Positions 48,369 to 57,627 of a stretch of DNA of 64,000 nucleotides are shown here, in pieces. The translations under genes were made by a program, and so were the position numbers. The notes under the pieces were generated by a model. The model was given only the letters and a program-made list of their open reading frames with translations, did not search any database and was not told where the DNA came from. Position 1 is the first letter of the stretch, and every line of letters begins with the position of its first letter. Source of the stretch: Psychrobacillus faecigallinarum (GTDB lineage Bacteria; Bacillota; Bacilli; Bacillales_A; Planococcaceae); NCBI RefSeq assembly GCF_014836595.1, contig NZ_JACSQO010000006.1:62001-126000 (forward strand), given 5' to 3'.

Positions 48369-50984
48369 ATGTGGTATAAAAAATCTTCTGAAGAGATAGC
48401 AAAAGAGTTGCAAGTGAATGTACAAGGTGGACTAACAACCGAGGAAGCCAGGCAAAGGTTAGAAAAAAATGGTCCAAATCGATTGGCAACTGTTAAAAGG
48501 AAGTCATGGCCAGAAAGAATTTTTGCCCAAATTAATAATGTGCTTATTTATGTTCTTATTATTGCTGCATTTGTATCTGCTTTTGTAGGAGAAATAACTG
48601 ACGCCATTATTATTGGGATAGTAGTTATTATCAATGCCATTGTTGGAGTCATACAAGAGTCAAAAGCAGAGGAAGCATTGGAAGCGCTAAAAAATATGTC
48701 CACTCCGAGAGCGGTAGTGAAAAGAGATGGTCAAACTAAAGAGATTGACTCCATTGAAGTAGTCTCTGGGGATATAGTGGTGGTAGGAGCAGGATCGTAT
48801 ATACCGTGTGATATCCGATTAATTGAATCCGCTAATCTTAAGGTAGAGGAAGCGGCATTAACTGGAGAATCTGTTCCAGTGGAAAAAGATGCATATACAA
48901 CACTTAATGTGGAGGAAAAGACTATTCCGCTGGGAGACCAAAAAAATATGTTATTCATGTCTACACTTGTCACTGCAGGTAGGGGAACAGGTGTGGTAGT
49001 AGGAACAGGTATGAATACACAAATTGGTAAAATAGCAGGGATGTTACATACAGTCGATGAACAGACTCCATTACAAAAAAGCTTAGCACAGGTAGGTAAG
49101 TATCTAGGTTTTGCTGCAATAGGTATTTCCTTACTTATCTTTTTAATCGGCATGATTCAAGGAAGAGATTTACTAGAAATGTTCATGATCGCAATCAGTC
49201 TTGCAGTTGCAGCAATTCCAGAGGGGATGCCTGCAATTGTTTCAATTGTGTTGGCAATTGGCGTGCAAAGAATGATTAAACAAAATGTAATCATTCGTAA
49301 ACTCCCAGCCGTTGAGGCCTTGGGGTCTGTTAACGTTATTTGTTCTGACAAAACAGGTACGCTTACACAAAACAAAATGACTGTAACTAAATTTTTCTTG
49401 AATGGAGAGATTCAAGAGATAGCAGATTTAGGGCGAGCTGGTGCTGGACATGAGCATTTAATGAAAATTTTTGTTTTATGTAATGATGCTACTTATACAA
49501 AGGATGCAGAAACAGGAGATCCAACAGAAATTGCGTTAATTGTAGCAGGAGTAAATCATGGATTAGAAAAAACACTGTTAGAGGCTGAGCTTCAAAGAGT
49601 TGCGGAAATTCCATTTGATTCTGAACGCAAGCTAATGACAACGATCCATAAATCTGAAGATGGCTACTATTATATGACAAAAGGGGCAATTGATCGCTTA
49701 CTTGGTCGTTGTAATAGAATCTGGATGAATGGAGAAGTTAAAACATTAACAGAGGCGGATAAAGAATGTATTTTAAATGCCTCCCATTCTATGTCTAGCT
49801 CAGCACTTCGAGTGCTGGCAGCAGCATACAAGTTGGAAAATGATGTAGCTGTTGAACAGGCAGAAAAGGACCTGATTTTCGTAGGGTTCGTAGGTATGAT
49901 TGATCCTCCAAGGTTAGAGGTAAAGGACTCAATTGCTCTTTGTAAAAGTGCAGGTATTCGCACAGTAATGATTACGGGAGATCATAAAGACACAGCATTT
50001 GCTATTGCAAAGGATCTTGGAATAGCTTCATCAGATTCTGAGGTCATGGAAGGAATAGAGTTAGACTCCTTAGAGCAAGAAAAACTAATAGAGACATGTA
50101 AGAAGATTAATGTATTTGCACGAGTTTCTCCAGAACATAAGGTTAAAATTGTGCAAGGGATGAAGGCAGCAGGTAACACTGTTTCGATGACGGGTGATGG
50201 AGTGAATGATGCACCATCCTTAAAAGAGGCCGATATAGGAGTGGCTATGGGGATTACTGGAACGGATGTTGCAAAAGGTGCCTCAGACATGGTACTAACG
50301 GACGACAATTTTGCCTCCATTGTTAAGGCAGTTGAAGAAGGACGAAATATTTATAAAAATATTAAAAAGTCCATTATTTTCTTATTGTCCTGTAATTTAG
50401 GGGAAATTATTGCATTGTTTTTTGCAATTATTGCCGGCTGGCCGACACCACTACGTTCTATCCATATTTTATGGGTAAACTTAGTAACGGATACTTTCCC
50501 AGCTCTAGCTCTTGGTATGGATCCTGAGGAACCAGGAGTGATGAAGGAAAAGCCAAGACCTAAAAAGGAACAATTATTTCACGGGATGCTTCCGTTCTTA
50601 TTATTGAACGGACTTTTAATAGGTATTATTACTTTAGCAGCCTTCTTAATTGGTCTAAAAGGAGTCACAAGTAATGTCTCGGAGGAATTGCTTACACATG
50701 CTCAAACCATGGCATTTATCACTTTAAGCTTTTCTCAGCTTATTCATTCTTTTAACTTTCGTTCTATGAACCAATCAGTTTTTAAAGCAGGATTATTTAA
50801 AAACAAACTGTTAGTCTATTCCACACTGTTAGGTGTGGCACTGCAGGTGGTCATTGTTTCTGTTGGGCCTATCTCTGAATTATTTAGTGTACAGTCGTTA
50901 CAAGCTAGAGATTGGTTAATTGTTATTGGACTAAGCCTACTTCCTTTAGTCTTAAATGAAGTAGTGAAGATTGTTAAAAAATAG
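48369..50984 (+). CDS. Calcium-transporting P-type ATPase (type II, PMR1/YloB-like)
   Basis: This 871-residue type II P-type ATPase has the actuator loop ALTGESVPVEK, helix 4 IPEGMPAIV, phosphorylation site SDKTGTLTQNKM, nucleotide site MTKGAIDRLL and hinge MTGDGVNDAPSLKEADIGVAMG. Helix 6 NLVTDTFPALALGMDP carries the Asn and Asp ligands typical of calcium pumps, and about ten membrane helices are visible. It should export Ca2+ at the cost of ATP, with Mn2+ possible. GGAGGAG precedes the ATG. The 230-base gap before it (48137-48368) holds only a small TTAAGG/CCTTAA hairpin near 48330. The next gene starts 23 bases on. Confidence 0.92.
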   Translation: MWYKKSSEEIAKELQVNVQGGLTTEEARQRLEKNGPNRLATVKRKSWPERIFAQINNVLIYVLIIAAFVSAFVGEITDAIIIGIVVIINAIVGVIQESKAEEALEALKNMSTPRAVVKRDGQTKEIDSIEVVSGDIVVVGAGSYIPCDIRLIESANLKVEEAALTGESVPVEKDAYTTLNVEEKTIPLGDQKNMLFMSTLVTAGRGTGVVVGTGMNTQIGKIAGMLHTVDEQTPLQKSLAQVGKYLGFAAIGISLLIFLIGMIQGRDLLEMFMIAISLAVAAIPEGMPAIVSIVLAIGVQRMIKQNVIIRKLPAVEALGSVNVICSDKTGTLTQNKMTVTKFFLNGEIQEIADLGRAGAGHEHLMKIFVLCNDATYTKDAETGDPTEIALIVAGVNHGLEKTLLEAELQRVAEIPFDSERKLMTTIHKSEDGYYYMTKGAIDRLLGRCNRIWMNGEVKTLTEADKECILNASHSMSSSALRVLAAAYKLENDVAVEQAEKDLIFVGFVGMIDPPRLEVKDSIALCKSAGIRTVMITGDHKDTAFAIAKDLGIASSDSEVMEGIELDSLEQEKLIETCKKINVFARVSPEHKVKIVQGMKAAGNTVSMTGDGVNDAPSLKEADIGVAMGITGTDVAKGASDMVLTDDNFASIVKAVEEGRNIYKNIKKSIIFLLSCNLGEIIALFFAIIAGWPTPLRSIHILWVNLVTDTFPALALGMDPEEPGVMKEKPRPKKEQLFHGMLPFLLLNGLLIGIITLAAFLIGLKGVTSNVSEELLTHAQTMAFITLSFSQLIHSFNFRSMNQSVFKAGLFKNKLLVYSTLLGVALQVVIVSVGPISELFSVQSLQARDWLIVIGLSLLPLVLNEVVKIVKK

Positions 50985-51007
50985 AAGATTCATATGGGGG
51001 AAATAAA

Positions 51008-52027
51008 ATGAAGAACTCAATAGATCAACAAATTATCTTAGCTCAAAGAGAGTCTCAGTTTTCAGGGAGTATTTTCGTAAAACAAGGGAAGTCTACACTA
51101 GCAGAATGTAGTTTTGGTTATGCCAATCGTTCGGAGGAATTGTCTAACATAGCAGACACTAGATATGGTATTGCTTCAGGCTGTAAGATTTTTACTGCAG
51201 TAGCTGTTAGTCAGTTAGTAGAGGCAGGGAAATTGTATTTTGACCAAAAGTTAAAGGATTGCTTGTCTTATAATTTCCCTTATTTTGATGAATCAATAAC
51301 TATTCATCATCTGCTAACACATACTTCTGGAATACCAGACTATTTTGATGAAGAAATTATGGAAGACTTTGAGGAACTATGGATAGATAAGCCGATGTAT
51401 CATATGCGTAAGCTGGAGGATTTCTTACCATTTTTTCAGGAAGGGAAGATGAAATTCAACCCAGGAGAAAGATTTCATTACAATAACGCAGGATATATTT
51501 TACTTGGATTAATAATAGAACAGGCTTCAGGATTGTCCTTTCAACAATATATAGAAAAAAATATATTTGAAAAAGCAGGAATGAAAAGCTCAGGTTATTT
51601 TGCAATGGATGCACTACCTAAAAATACAGCCTTAGGCTATATAGACAAAGCAGATGGGACATGGAAAACGAATATATATTCTATACCTGTCCAAGGGGGC
51701 GCAGATGGCGGAGCATTTATCACAGCAGCGGATATGGTTCTTTTCTGGGAGGCCCTTTTAGATAATACATTTTTAAGTGAGAAAACCACATCTGCCTTGC
51801 TTTATCCACATGTACAGGAACAAGATGATGATTACTACGGATACGGAGTATGTATAAAGAAAAGTGGGAACAATATTAAAAAGTATCATGTGATGGGATA
51901 TGACCCTGGTGTTAGCTTTCATTCAGCCTACTATCCAGCTCAACAAATTAAACTTGCAGTCTGCTCCAATAAGTCTAAGGGTGCTTTTGCTATGCTGAAA
52001 GTGATTGAGCAAACACAAGAGCTTTAA
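51008..52027 (+). CDS. Class C beta-lactamase-like serine hydrolase
   Basis: This 339-residue protein of the beta-lactamase/transpeptidase-like family (PF00144 type) has nucleophile SGCK (SxxK) near residue 55, YNN (YxN) in FHYNNAGYILLG near residue 155, a preceding HLLTHTSGIPDYF block, and a late block PVQGGADGGAFITAADM. No signal peptide, so the enzyme is probably cytoplasmic; the substrate is unknown. GGGGGAAA precedes the ATG. It starts 23 bases after the calcium pump gene and may share its transcript. Confidence 0.86.
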   Translation: MKNSIDQQIILAQRESQFSGSIFVKQGKSTLAECSFGYANRSEELSNIADTRYGIASGCKIFTAVAVSQLVEAGKLYFDQKLKDCLSYNFPYFDESITIHHLLTHTSGIPDYFDEEIMEDFEELWIDKPMYHMRKLEDFLPFFQEGKMKFNPGERFHYNNAGYILLGLIIEQASGLSFQQYIEKNIFEKAGMKSSGYFAMDALPKNTALGYIDKADGTWKTNIYSIPVQGGADGGAFITAADMVLFWEALLDNTFLSEKTTSALLYPHVQEQDDDYYGYGVCIKKSGNNIKKYHVMGYDPGVSFHSAYYPAQQIKLAVCSNKSKGAFAMLKVIEQTQEL

Positions 52028-52030
52028 TCC

Positions 52031-52213
52031 TTATTTACGATTCTTTCGCTCCTCACGTTGTTTACGTAACAGCGTAAATGCTAGATAGAGCATCGATATT
52101 CCTAAAAGAAAAGATAAGATAGAATAGACGATATTATTAAGTCCATCCCCAAACACCAATAGGAGAAGAAAGACGGGAACAAGAATATAAATTATTTTTT
52201 CTGGATTAAGCAT
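52031..52213 (-). CDS. Small membrane protein, 60 residues
   Basis: This 60-residue protein has two hydrophobic helices (IIYILVPVFLLLLVF and IVYSILSFLLGISMLYLAF) and a basic tail RKQREERKNRK. AGAAGGAG with 7-base spacing precedes the ATG, which supports a real gene. It is convergent with the serine hydrolase gene, with 3 bases between stops. Family not recognised. Confidence 0.68.
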   Translation of the reverse strand: MLNPEKIIYILVPVFLLLLVFGDGLNNIVYSILSFLLGISMLYLAFTLLRKQREERKNRK

Positions 52214-52309
52214 GGTGATTCTCCTTCTCTATTTTAATCTCTCTATTATAGCTAACTAAATAAGAAAATGCTCTGTAAAAATGATAAACTATAGACGGAG
52301 GTGGACTTT

Positions 52310-52603
52310 TTGAATATAACATCTTATGAGGTTGAAAAGATAAAGGATCCAACAGGAATTATTGCAGGTGACCGATATGAATTTTTACTAGGCTTTGAGG
52401 TTCCGGAGGACGACGAATTATTTGAAGAGGCAAGCTCATTAGACTTACGAGTTATTTTAGCTGTTTTAGATACGGAGTCAAAGATTGTACAATATCATTT
52501 CCTTGATCGTAAAGATGGAAAAGTATTAGATTACGGTTTAGAGGAAAGTGAAGAGTCAGTTGTGCTTGCTTTTTGTGTAGAACATTATAGCGAAGTAGAA
52601 TAA
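52310..52603 (+). CDS. DUF6509-type small acidic protein
   Basis: This 97-residue acidic protein begins MNITSYEVEKIKDPTGIIAG and contains DRYEFLLGFEVPEDDELFEE and VQYHFLDRKDGKVLDYGLEE. As far as I recall it matches the DUF6509 family of Bacillales, which has no known function. TTG at 52310 is chosen because GGAGGTG is 6 bases upstream; GTG at 52301 is inside that site. Monocistronic, with a strong terminator. Confidence 0.75.
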   Translation: MNITSYEVEKIKDPTGIIAGDRYEFLLGFEVPEDDELFEEASSLDLRVILAVLDTESKIVQYHFLDRKDGKVLDYGLEESEESVVLAFCVEHYSEVE

Positions 52604-52608
52604 AAAGT

Positions 52609-52643
52609 GAGGTCGTAAGAAGAAAATCTTACGACCTTTTTAT
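52609..52643 (+). terminator. Intrinsic terminator after the DUF6509-type gene
   Basis: AGGTCGTAAGA and TCTTACGACCT pair perfectly around a 6-base loop, followed by TTTTAT. Confidence 0.92.
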
Positions 52644-52868
52644 TTTTATAGTTGAAGTAATTTCGTAAATGGCACTTTCCCAATTGTAATAGCATGCGGG
52701 TGACAGTTTTATTTGTCCGTATAAACACCAATTATGAAATTGATTCAATTGAAGGACTATTTTGGTAACGCCTTTTCCGGAATCTTGGTTTCCCTTTTAG
52801 TTTCCTTCTTATTTGAATTGATGTAAAATTGACAGAGAAGATTTTACAAATAAAAGGTGGCTATTTTG

Positions 52869-54410
52869 ATGGAACTAACAAATTTGATGAATCAACTATC
52901 TATAATTGACGTCAAAAATGCTAAAAATATTAATATTACAGGACTTGCTTATAATTCACGTAAGGTGGAGGAAGGACAAGTATTCGTTTGTATAAAAGGC
53001 TTTAAGGCGGACGGCCATAAATTTGCTGGACAAGCTGTAGAAAATGGTGCGGTGGCACTCGTAGTAGAGGATTTTATAGACGCTTTAGAAGTACCACAAT
53101 ACAAAGTGGAGGATGCACGTAAAGCTTTAGCTGCACTTGCATCTGCTTACTACGGTCATCCAACACGTAAGCTTAAAACAATAGGTATTACCGCTACTAA
53201 TGGAAAGACATCTACTTCCTTTATGACTAATGCTATTTTAGAGAATCATGGTCTTAAAACAGGTTTAATGGGAACTGTAGTAGTTAAAATTGGTGATTAT
53301 GCAGAGCCTTCAGAACTAACCACACCAGAATCTCTCGATTTACAGAGATTTTACGCTAAGATGGTAGACGAAGGTGTAACTCACGCTACAATGGAGGTTT
53401 CGTCCTCTGCATTGGAGTTAAATCGTGTAGGCTGTGTCGATTTTGACATAGTGACGTTAAATAATATAAGTAGAGAGCATATTGATTTACATTCATCCTT
53501 TGAAAAGTATTTTGAGCACAAATCAAGTTTAATACGTAACGCTGGTGCAGACAAAATAGCAATTTTAAATTTAGATGATGCGTATTCAGCCTCACTAGTA
53601 AATAAAACGAAAGCTTCAGTTATTACAATTGGAATAGAAGAACAGTCAGCAGATGTAATATGTAAGGATTTAGACTTATCAACTGGACGAGCGAAATTTA
53701 CGGTAGAGATTCAAAGAGATTTAGTGGCAGAAGATGTTGTAATTCCTCGTCAACAATTCTCTATTGAACTTTCTACACCTGGATATCATTCTGTTTATAA
53801 CTCAATGGTAAGTATTGTTGCAGGATTGTTATGTGGAGTTCCTGTTAAGACGATTCAAAAGAGCTTATTTGAGTTTGTAGGGGTGGAGAGACGTTTTGAA
53901 ATCATTTTTGAAGACGATTTTAAAATAATCGATGATCACTTTGCAAACAGCGGAAATATAGATATAACACTTGGCACGTTAGAAAAAATGGATTTTAATC
54001 GTATTTCCCTCGTCTATGCTATTCGTGGGGACAGAGGAGTAATTGTTAATAGAGAAAATGCGGAGGCAATTGCCAAGTGGGCACCAAGATTAGGTATTGA
54101 TGAGGTAATTGCTACTTTAAGTCGTTCCCATGTTACTCAAAAGGATGTTGTTTCCGACCAAGAGCTTGCCGTATTCAAAGAAGTAATGGATGAAGCAGGT
54201 ATTACTGTTCGTCTATATGAGGAACTTCCAGAAGCCATCAGTTCTAGTCTAAGAGAAGTTTCCGAAGGAGATTTAGTACTTTTAGGTGGCTGTCAGGGAA
54301 TGGACTACGGTGCAAAAATTGCACTGGAACAGTTAGAAACCATCCTACCAGATGTAGATAAAAAGAAATTATATCAGCCATTAGAAAAACGTGTAGCTGG
54401 TAATTCCTAA
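52869..54410 (+). CDS. Mur ligase-family protein, divergent MurE-like
   Basis: This 513-residue Mur ligase has three domains. The N-terminal part is MurE-like (GLAYNSRKVEEGQVFVCIKGFKADGHKFA). The central ATPase has P-loop ITATNGKTSTS, TTPESLDLQRF, MEVSSSALELNRV and a carbamylation-type Lys in FEHKSSLI. The C-terminal domain is diverged: the MurE block DYAHTPD is DDHFANSGN, GGDRD is RGDRG, and the DNPR motif that binds meso-diaminopimelate is absent. It therefore probably does not add diaminopimelate and may ligate another amino acid. ATG at 52869 is chosen because AAAGGTGG precedes it. It is far from any murein gene cluster. Confidence 0.82.
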   Translation: MELTNLMNQLSIIDVKNAKNINITGLAYNSRKVEEGQVFVCIKGFKADGHKFAGQAVENGAVALVVEDFIDALEVPQYKVEDARKALAALASAYYGHPTRKLKTIGITATNGKTSTSFMTNAILENHGLKTGLMGTVVVKIGDYAEPSELTTPESLDLQRFYAKMVDEGVTHATMEVSSSALELNRVGCVDFDIVTLNNISREHIDLHSSFEKYFEHKSSLIRNAGADKIAILNLDDAYSASLVNKTKASVITIGIEEQSADVICKDLDLSTGRAKFTVEIQRDLVAEDVVIPRQQFSIELSTPGYHSVYNSMVSIVAGLLCGVPVKTIQKSLFEFVGVERRFEIIFEDDFKIIDDHFANSGNIDITLGTLEKMDFNRISLVYAIRGDRGVIVNRENAEAIAKWAPRLGIDEVIATLSRSHVTQKDVVSDQELAVFKEVMDEAGITVRLYEELPEAISSSLREVSEGDLVLLGGCQGMDYGAKIALEQLETILPDVDKKKLYQPLEKRVAGNS

Positions 54411-54413
54411 TTT

Positions 54414-54449
54414 AAAAGCAGTCCATACATTAAATGTAGGACTGCTTTT
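54414..54449. terminator. Terminator between the Mur ligase gene and the convergent rluF-like gene
   Basis: AAAAGCAGTCC and GGACTGCTTTT pair perfectly, with a further inner TACAT/ATGTA stem. It serves both converging genes. Confidence 0.92.
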
Positions 54450-54455
54450 CTAATA

Positions 54456-55160
54456 CTATCGTTTTGGGGCGTAATTTAATTGGGCAAATAATTTTTTTCG
54501 TTCCTGCTCTGTCAGTTCACGCCATTCTCCAATAGTAAGTCCTTCAATCGAGATATTCATTATACGCACACGTTGAAGTCTCTTTACGGTAAATCCTAGT
54601 GCAGAGCACATTCTTCTAATCTGCCGATTCAAACCTTGAGTCAATATAATATTAAATGTGTTAGGACCCATCTTTCTAACTTTACACGGCAATGTTTTAG
54701 TCCCAAGAATATTTACTCCTGAAGCCATTTTTTCAATGAATGTATCAGTAATTTTTTCGTTAACTGTAACGATATACTCTTTTTCATGTTTGTTTTCTGA
54801 ACGTAATATTTCATTTACTATATCTCCATCGTTTGTTAACAAAATCAGACCATCTGAATCCTTATCTAAACGTCCAATATGAAAGATGCGAAGAGGGTGG
54901 TTAACAAAGTCTACAATATTTCCTTTTATGTGGCGTTCCGTTGTACTTGTGATTCCAACGGGTTTATTTAAAACGAGATATACTAGAGGCTGTTCGACAA
55001 CCACCGGCTTACCGTCGACTCGGACATCATCACCGTCCTCCACTTGGCTACCGAGTTCGGCCAATTTCCCGTTAATAGTTACTTTGCCATCTGCAATCCA
55101 CTTATCCGCTCCACGTCTTGATACTATCCCAGACTCACTTAAGTATTTATTAATACGCAT
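54456..55160 (-). CDS. RluF/RsuA-family pseudouridine synthase
   Basis: This 234-residue protein has an N-terminal S4 RNA-binding domain ([30 protein letters not shown]). The pseudouridine synthase domain carries catalytic Asp in [24 protein letters not shown] and the end [15 protein letters not shown]. The block pattern is nearest RluF, which modifies 23S rRNA U2604, or the related RluB/RsuA. ATG at 55160 is preferred, with AGGTG 6 bases upstream; GTG at 55169 overlaps that site. Monocistronic. Confidence 0.88.
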   Translation of the reverse strand: MRINKYLSESGIVSRRGADKWIADGKVTINGKLAELGSQVEDGDDVRVDGKPVVVEQPLVYLVLNKPVGITSTTERHIKGNIVDFVNHPLRIFHIGRLDKDSDGLILLTNDGDIVNEILRSENKHEKEYIVTVNEKITDTFIEKMASGVNILGTKTLPCKVRKMGPNTFNIILTQGLNRQIRRMCSALGFTVKRLQRVRIMNISIEGLTIGEWRELTEQERKKLFAQLNYAPKR

Positions 55161-55253
55161 ATTCAACACCTACTTTTCTTAGTGGTAATAGTATAACAAA
55201 TTAGTGAAACCTTTATGGATATTAAACAGTAAAAAAGTAAAGGAGTGAGGAAA

Positions 55254-56216
55254 TTGTTAGATGTACAAAAAATAGAGGCAACTTATAATGAACTGAAAGA
55301 GCTTTTGGGGTGGAGTATAGACAAAAGAATAATATTGTCCCTTGCAGGATATTACGCGGCATTGGATAAGGAAATCGATAAGAAAAGGTTCAAGGAAATA
55401 TCCGAAATTATTAAGAAACGAGTGAGTATGTTCTCTCCTTTACGTTCGCAGCTTCAGCCACTATTTACTGCAACACTGGATGTTAGTGGATTAGAGCCGG
55501 AGGAAGCGGTAGATCTGTTGCTAGTAAAAGTCGAGGAACTAAAGAAAAATTCGTTTAAGATGAACAATTACTCATATCTCGCTGCCTTAATGATGTCGGA
55601 TGAAAAAGAACAATGGGATTATGAGATTAGTCGAGCAAAAGATCTGATGGCAGCTATGAAAGTCCATCATCGCTTTTTGACAGCTAGTGATGATTACCCG
55701 TACGCTATGTTCCTAGGTAAGCTGGAAGGGGATACTGCTGTACGCGCAGAAACGATGAATAGATACTATGAGGAGTTAAAAAATCATAAATTCTACCCTG
55801 GAAATGAGTTGCAGTGGATGTCCCAGGTTCTAACATATACGAATTTACATTTCGATCCAGAAGCGGTGTCAAGGGTCGTAGTTATTAGAGATGGAATGAA
55901 AAGTGTAAAGATTAAAGTCTCTACTCCACAGTATCCAATAATCGGTTTTATGGCTGCATTAAAATTGAACGAAAGTGAGCTCATGGACATTGTAGAATCT
56001 TATAGAGCATTGACTAGTATGAAGCTATTCTCTTGGTATAAGGAATCCGCACTCCCTATTGCATTTGGTTTGTCCTTGAAATCTTCGAAGAATGTGTATG
56101 AAACAGCCGCTATATCGATGGCTACTTCTCTTGAAATGCTTATTCAAGCGCAACAGGCAATGATGATTTCTTCCATTGCAGCTACCAGTATCGCGTCTTC
56201 ATCCAACTCAAATTAA
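55254..56216 (+). CDS. DUF4003 family protein
   Basis: This 320-residue protein, mostly helical, has the DUF4003 pattern: an opening LDVQKIEATYNELKELLGW, SMFSPLRSQLQPLFTATLDVSG, NNYSYLAALMMS and a Ser/Ala-rich C-terminal tail (SSIAATSIASSSN). No membrane segment or catalytic motif is visible, and no function is known. TTG at 55254 has AAGGAG 8 bases upstream; GTG at 55245 lies in that site. Divergent from the pseudouridine synthase gene. Confidence 0.82.
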   Translation: MLDVQKIEATYNELKELLGWSIDKRIILSLAGYYAALDKEIDKKRFKEISEIIKKRVSMFSPLRSQLQPLFTATLDVSGLEPEEAVDLLLVKVEELKKNSFKMNNYSYLAALMMSDEKEQWDYEISRAKDLMAAMKVHHRFLTASDDYPYAMFLGKLEGDTAVRAETMNRYYEELKNHKFYPGNELQWMSQVLTYTNLHFDPEAVSRVVVIRDGMKSVKIKVSTPQYPIIGFMAALKLNESELMDIVESYRALTSMKLFSWYKESALPIAFGLSLKSSKNVYETAAISMATSLEMLIQAQQAMMISSIAATSIASSSNSN

Positions 56217-56298
56217 AGAAGAAATGTTATACTAAGTTAATAAGATTTTAAGTAATACTTAAGATCTTATGGAAGTTAATCATCAAGGAGAGATTATT

Positions 56299-56772
56299 GT
56301 GAATACAAATCCAATGAGTCAATCAAGAACCATTCAAACCCATTTAATCTTACCTCCAGACACTAACCACCATGAAACAATATTTGGTGGAAAAGTTTTG
56401 GCGTTTATAGACGAAATAGCAGCAATCACCGCTATGAAGCATGCAAAAGGTGCTGTAGTTACTGCTTCTATTGACTCAGTAGACTTTTTATCTTCAGCGA
56501 AAGTTGGAGATGTAATTGAACTAGATGCAATTGTATCTTCGACAGGACGCACTTCCATGGAGGTGTATGTACGAGTGACTTCCATGAACCTCCTGACAGG
56601 TGCAGAGAAGCTGACAACGGAGTCATTTGTAACAATGGTAGCTGTAGATGAAGAAGGTAAACCAGTTCCGGTGCCGGGCATACATCCTGAAACGGAAGAT
56701 GAAAAACGTTTATACGAAACGGGTCCAGCAAGACGTGAGCATCGAAGACAACGGTTAAATATGAAATACTAA
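56299..56772 (+). CDS. Acyl-CoA thioesterase, hotdog fold (YkhA-like)
   Basis: This 157-residue protein of the YciA/YkhA acyl-CoA thioesterase family has HLILPPDTNHHETIFGGKVL, AFIDEIAAITAMKHA, VTASIDSVDFLSSAKVGD and a basic tail (RREHRRQRLNMKY). The GG-x-VL and catalytic Asp (FIDE) fit hexameric enzymes that cut acyl-CoA to fatty acid and CoA. GTG at 56299 is chosen because AAGGAG is 8 bases upstream; ATG at 56269 lacks a site. The following membrane-protein gene starts 18 bases after its stop. Confidence 0.9.
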   Translation: MNTNPMSQSRTIQTHLILPPDTNHHETIFGGKVLAFIDEIAAITAMKHAKGAVVTASIDSVDFLSSAKVGDVIELDAIVSSTGRTSMEVYVRVTSMNLLTGAEKLTTESFVTMVAVDEEGKPVPVPGIHPETEDEKRLYETGPARREHRRQRLNMKY

Positions 56773-56790
56773 GAGCAGGTGGGTGGCTGT

Positions 56791-57165
56791 ATGCTAAAGC
56801 TAGTCGATGAAAATTATAAGTACCTAATGATTTTATTTCTTGCTATCTATTTAATAAATTCCATTTACTTACATGAGGTAACTATTACATTTACCGTCAT
56901 TCTACTGGTAATCGTATTAGAATTATTCATACATCGTCACCAGATAAAACAGCTCTCCTACTCACAGCTTGCGATAATGGGAGTTGTTATTATTGCAGGA
57001 ATTGCAGGTATTGTATATTTGTTGGTGTTGCTTCAAATTTTTATAGAGCCATTTAGTCTACCTTCAGCAGTAGAAACAATACTACTCGTATTGTTTTTAG
57101 CGATCGGTCTTTATGTCCTCTGGCAATTCCTAAAAAAATTGTTTAAACGTGCTCTAGAGCATTAG
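56791..57165 (+). CDS. Small membrane protein, three to four helices
   Basis: This 124-residue protein has hydrophobic segments at about residues 12-25, 33-48, 63-84 and 97-115, with a basic end KKLFKRALEH. It has no recognised domain. ATG at 56791 is preferred over GTG at 56779. It probably belongs to the thioesterase operon. Function unknown. Confidence 0.72.
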   Translation: MLKLVDENYKYLMILFLAIYLINSIYLHEVTITFTVILLVIVLELFIHRHQIKQLSYSQLAIMGVVIIAGIAGIVYLLVLLQIFIEPFSLPSAVETILLVLFLAIGLYVLWQFLKKLFKRALEH

Positions 57166-57166
57166 T

Positions 57167-57205
57167 AAAACCCCTCCAGGATATAATTTTTCTGGAGGGA
57201 TTTTT
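57167..57205 (+). terminator. Intrinsic terminator after the small membrane protein gene
   Basis: AAACCCCTCCAG pairs with CTGGAGGGATTT (one mismatch), followed by T residues. Confidence 0.88.
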
Positions 57206-57242
57206 GAATGGAAAAATATAAAATTCATTTTGAATAATAAAT

Positions 57243-57372
57243 GGTTGATCTCCACTTTAGGCGGACGCGTTCCGCGGGGTGAGCGATAAGCCATCACCGT
57301 CGCTTGCGCGTCGTTGTGATGTCTTATTTGTCTCACTCATCCCGCTGGAGTCGCCGCCTGCCGCTACAATCA
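57243..57372 (-). repeat. Interspersed palindromic repeat, copy E (complete)
   Basis: This 130-base element is bounded by GTTGAT and ATCAAC. It holds TTTAGGCGGACGCGTTCCGC, GGTGAGCGATAAGCCATCAC, CGTCGCTTGCGCG, GTGATGTCTTATTTGTC and GGAGTCGCCGCCTGCCGC. It is the inverted counterpart of copy A (about 130 bases, strong similarity). The rest of the gap to 57627 has no supported gene; the frame can be extended upstream of 57628 but without a ribosome binding site. Confidence 0.9.
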
Positions 57373-57627
57373 ACAAAGTGATTCATGTGTATAAAATGGA
57401 TAAAGTAGAAAAGCTTTTTAAGAGAACGGTTTTTTATAATAGACAATAGTTAGATACACCAGAAGCTACTAAATGCGGTGGTAGGAGGGTAAAAGACCAT
57501 CATCTCCAAAATTTTTACGATAATGATAGAGAATAAGTCTGTCCTCACTGTTTTGAACTTAAAGGACGCTTGCGGTTTTCTTGAAACTATTTCTAGAGAT
57601 TATCGTAAAATAGTAGAGGTGATTAAG

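Noticed and set aside
57523..57627. Upstream extension of the 269-residue membrane protein
   Set aside because: No ribosome binding site at the far start, while AGAGGTG stands properly before ATG 57628.
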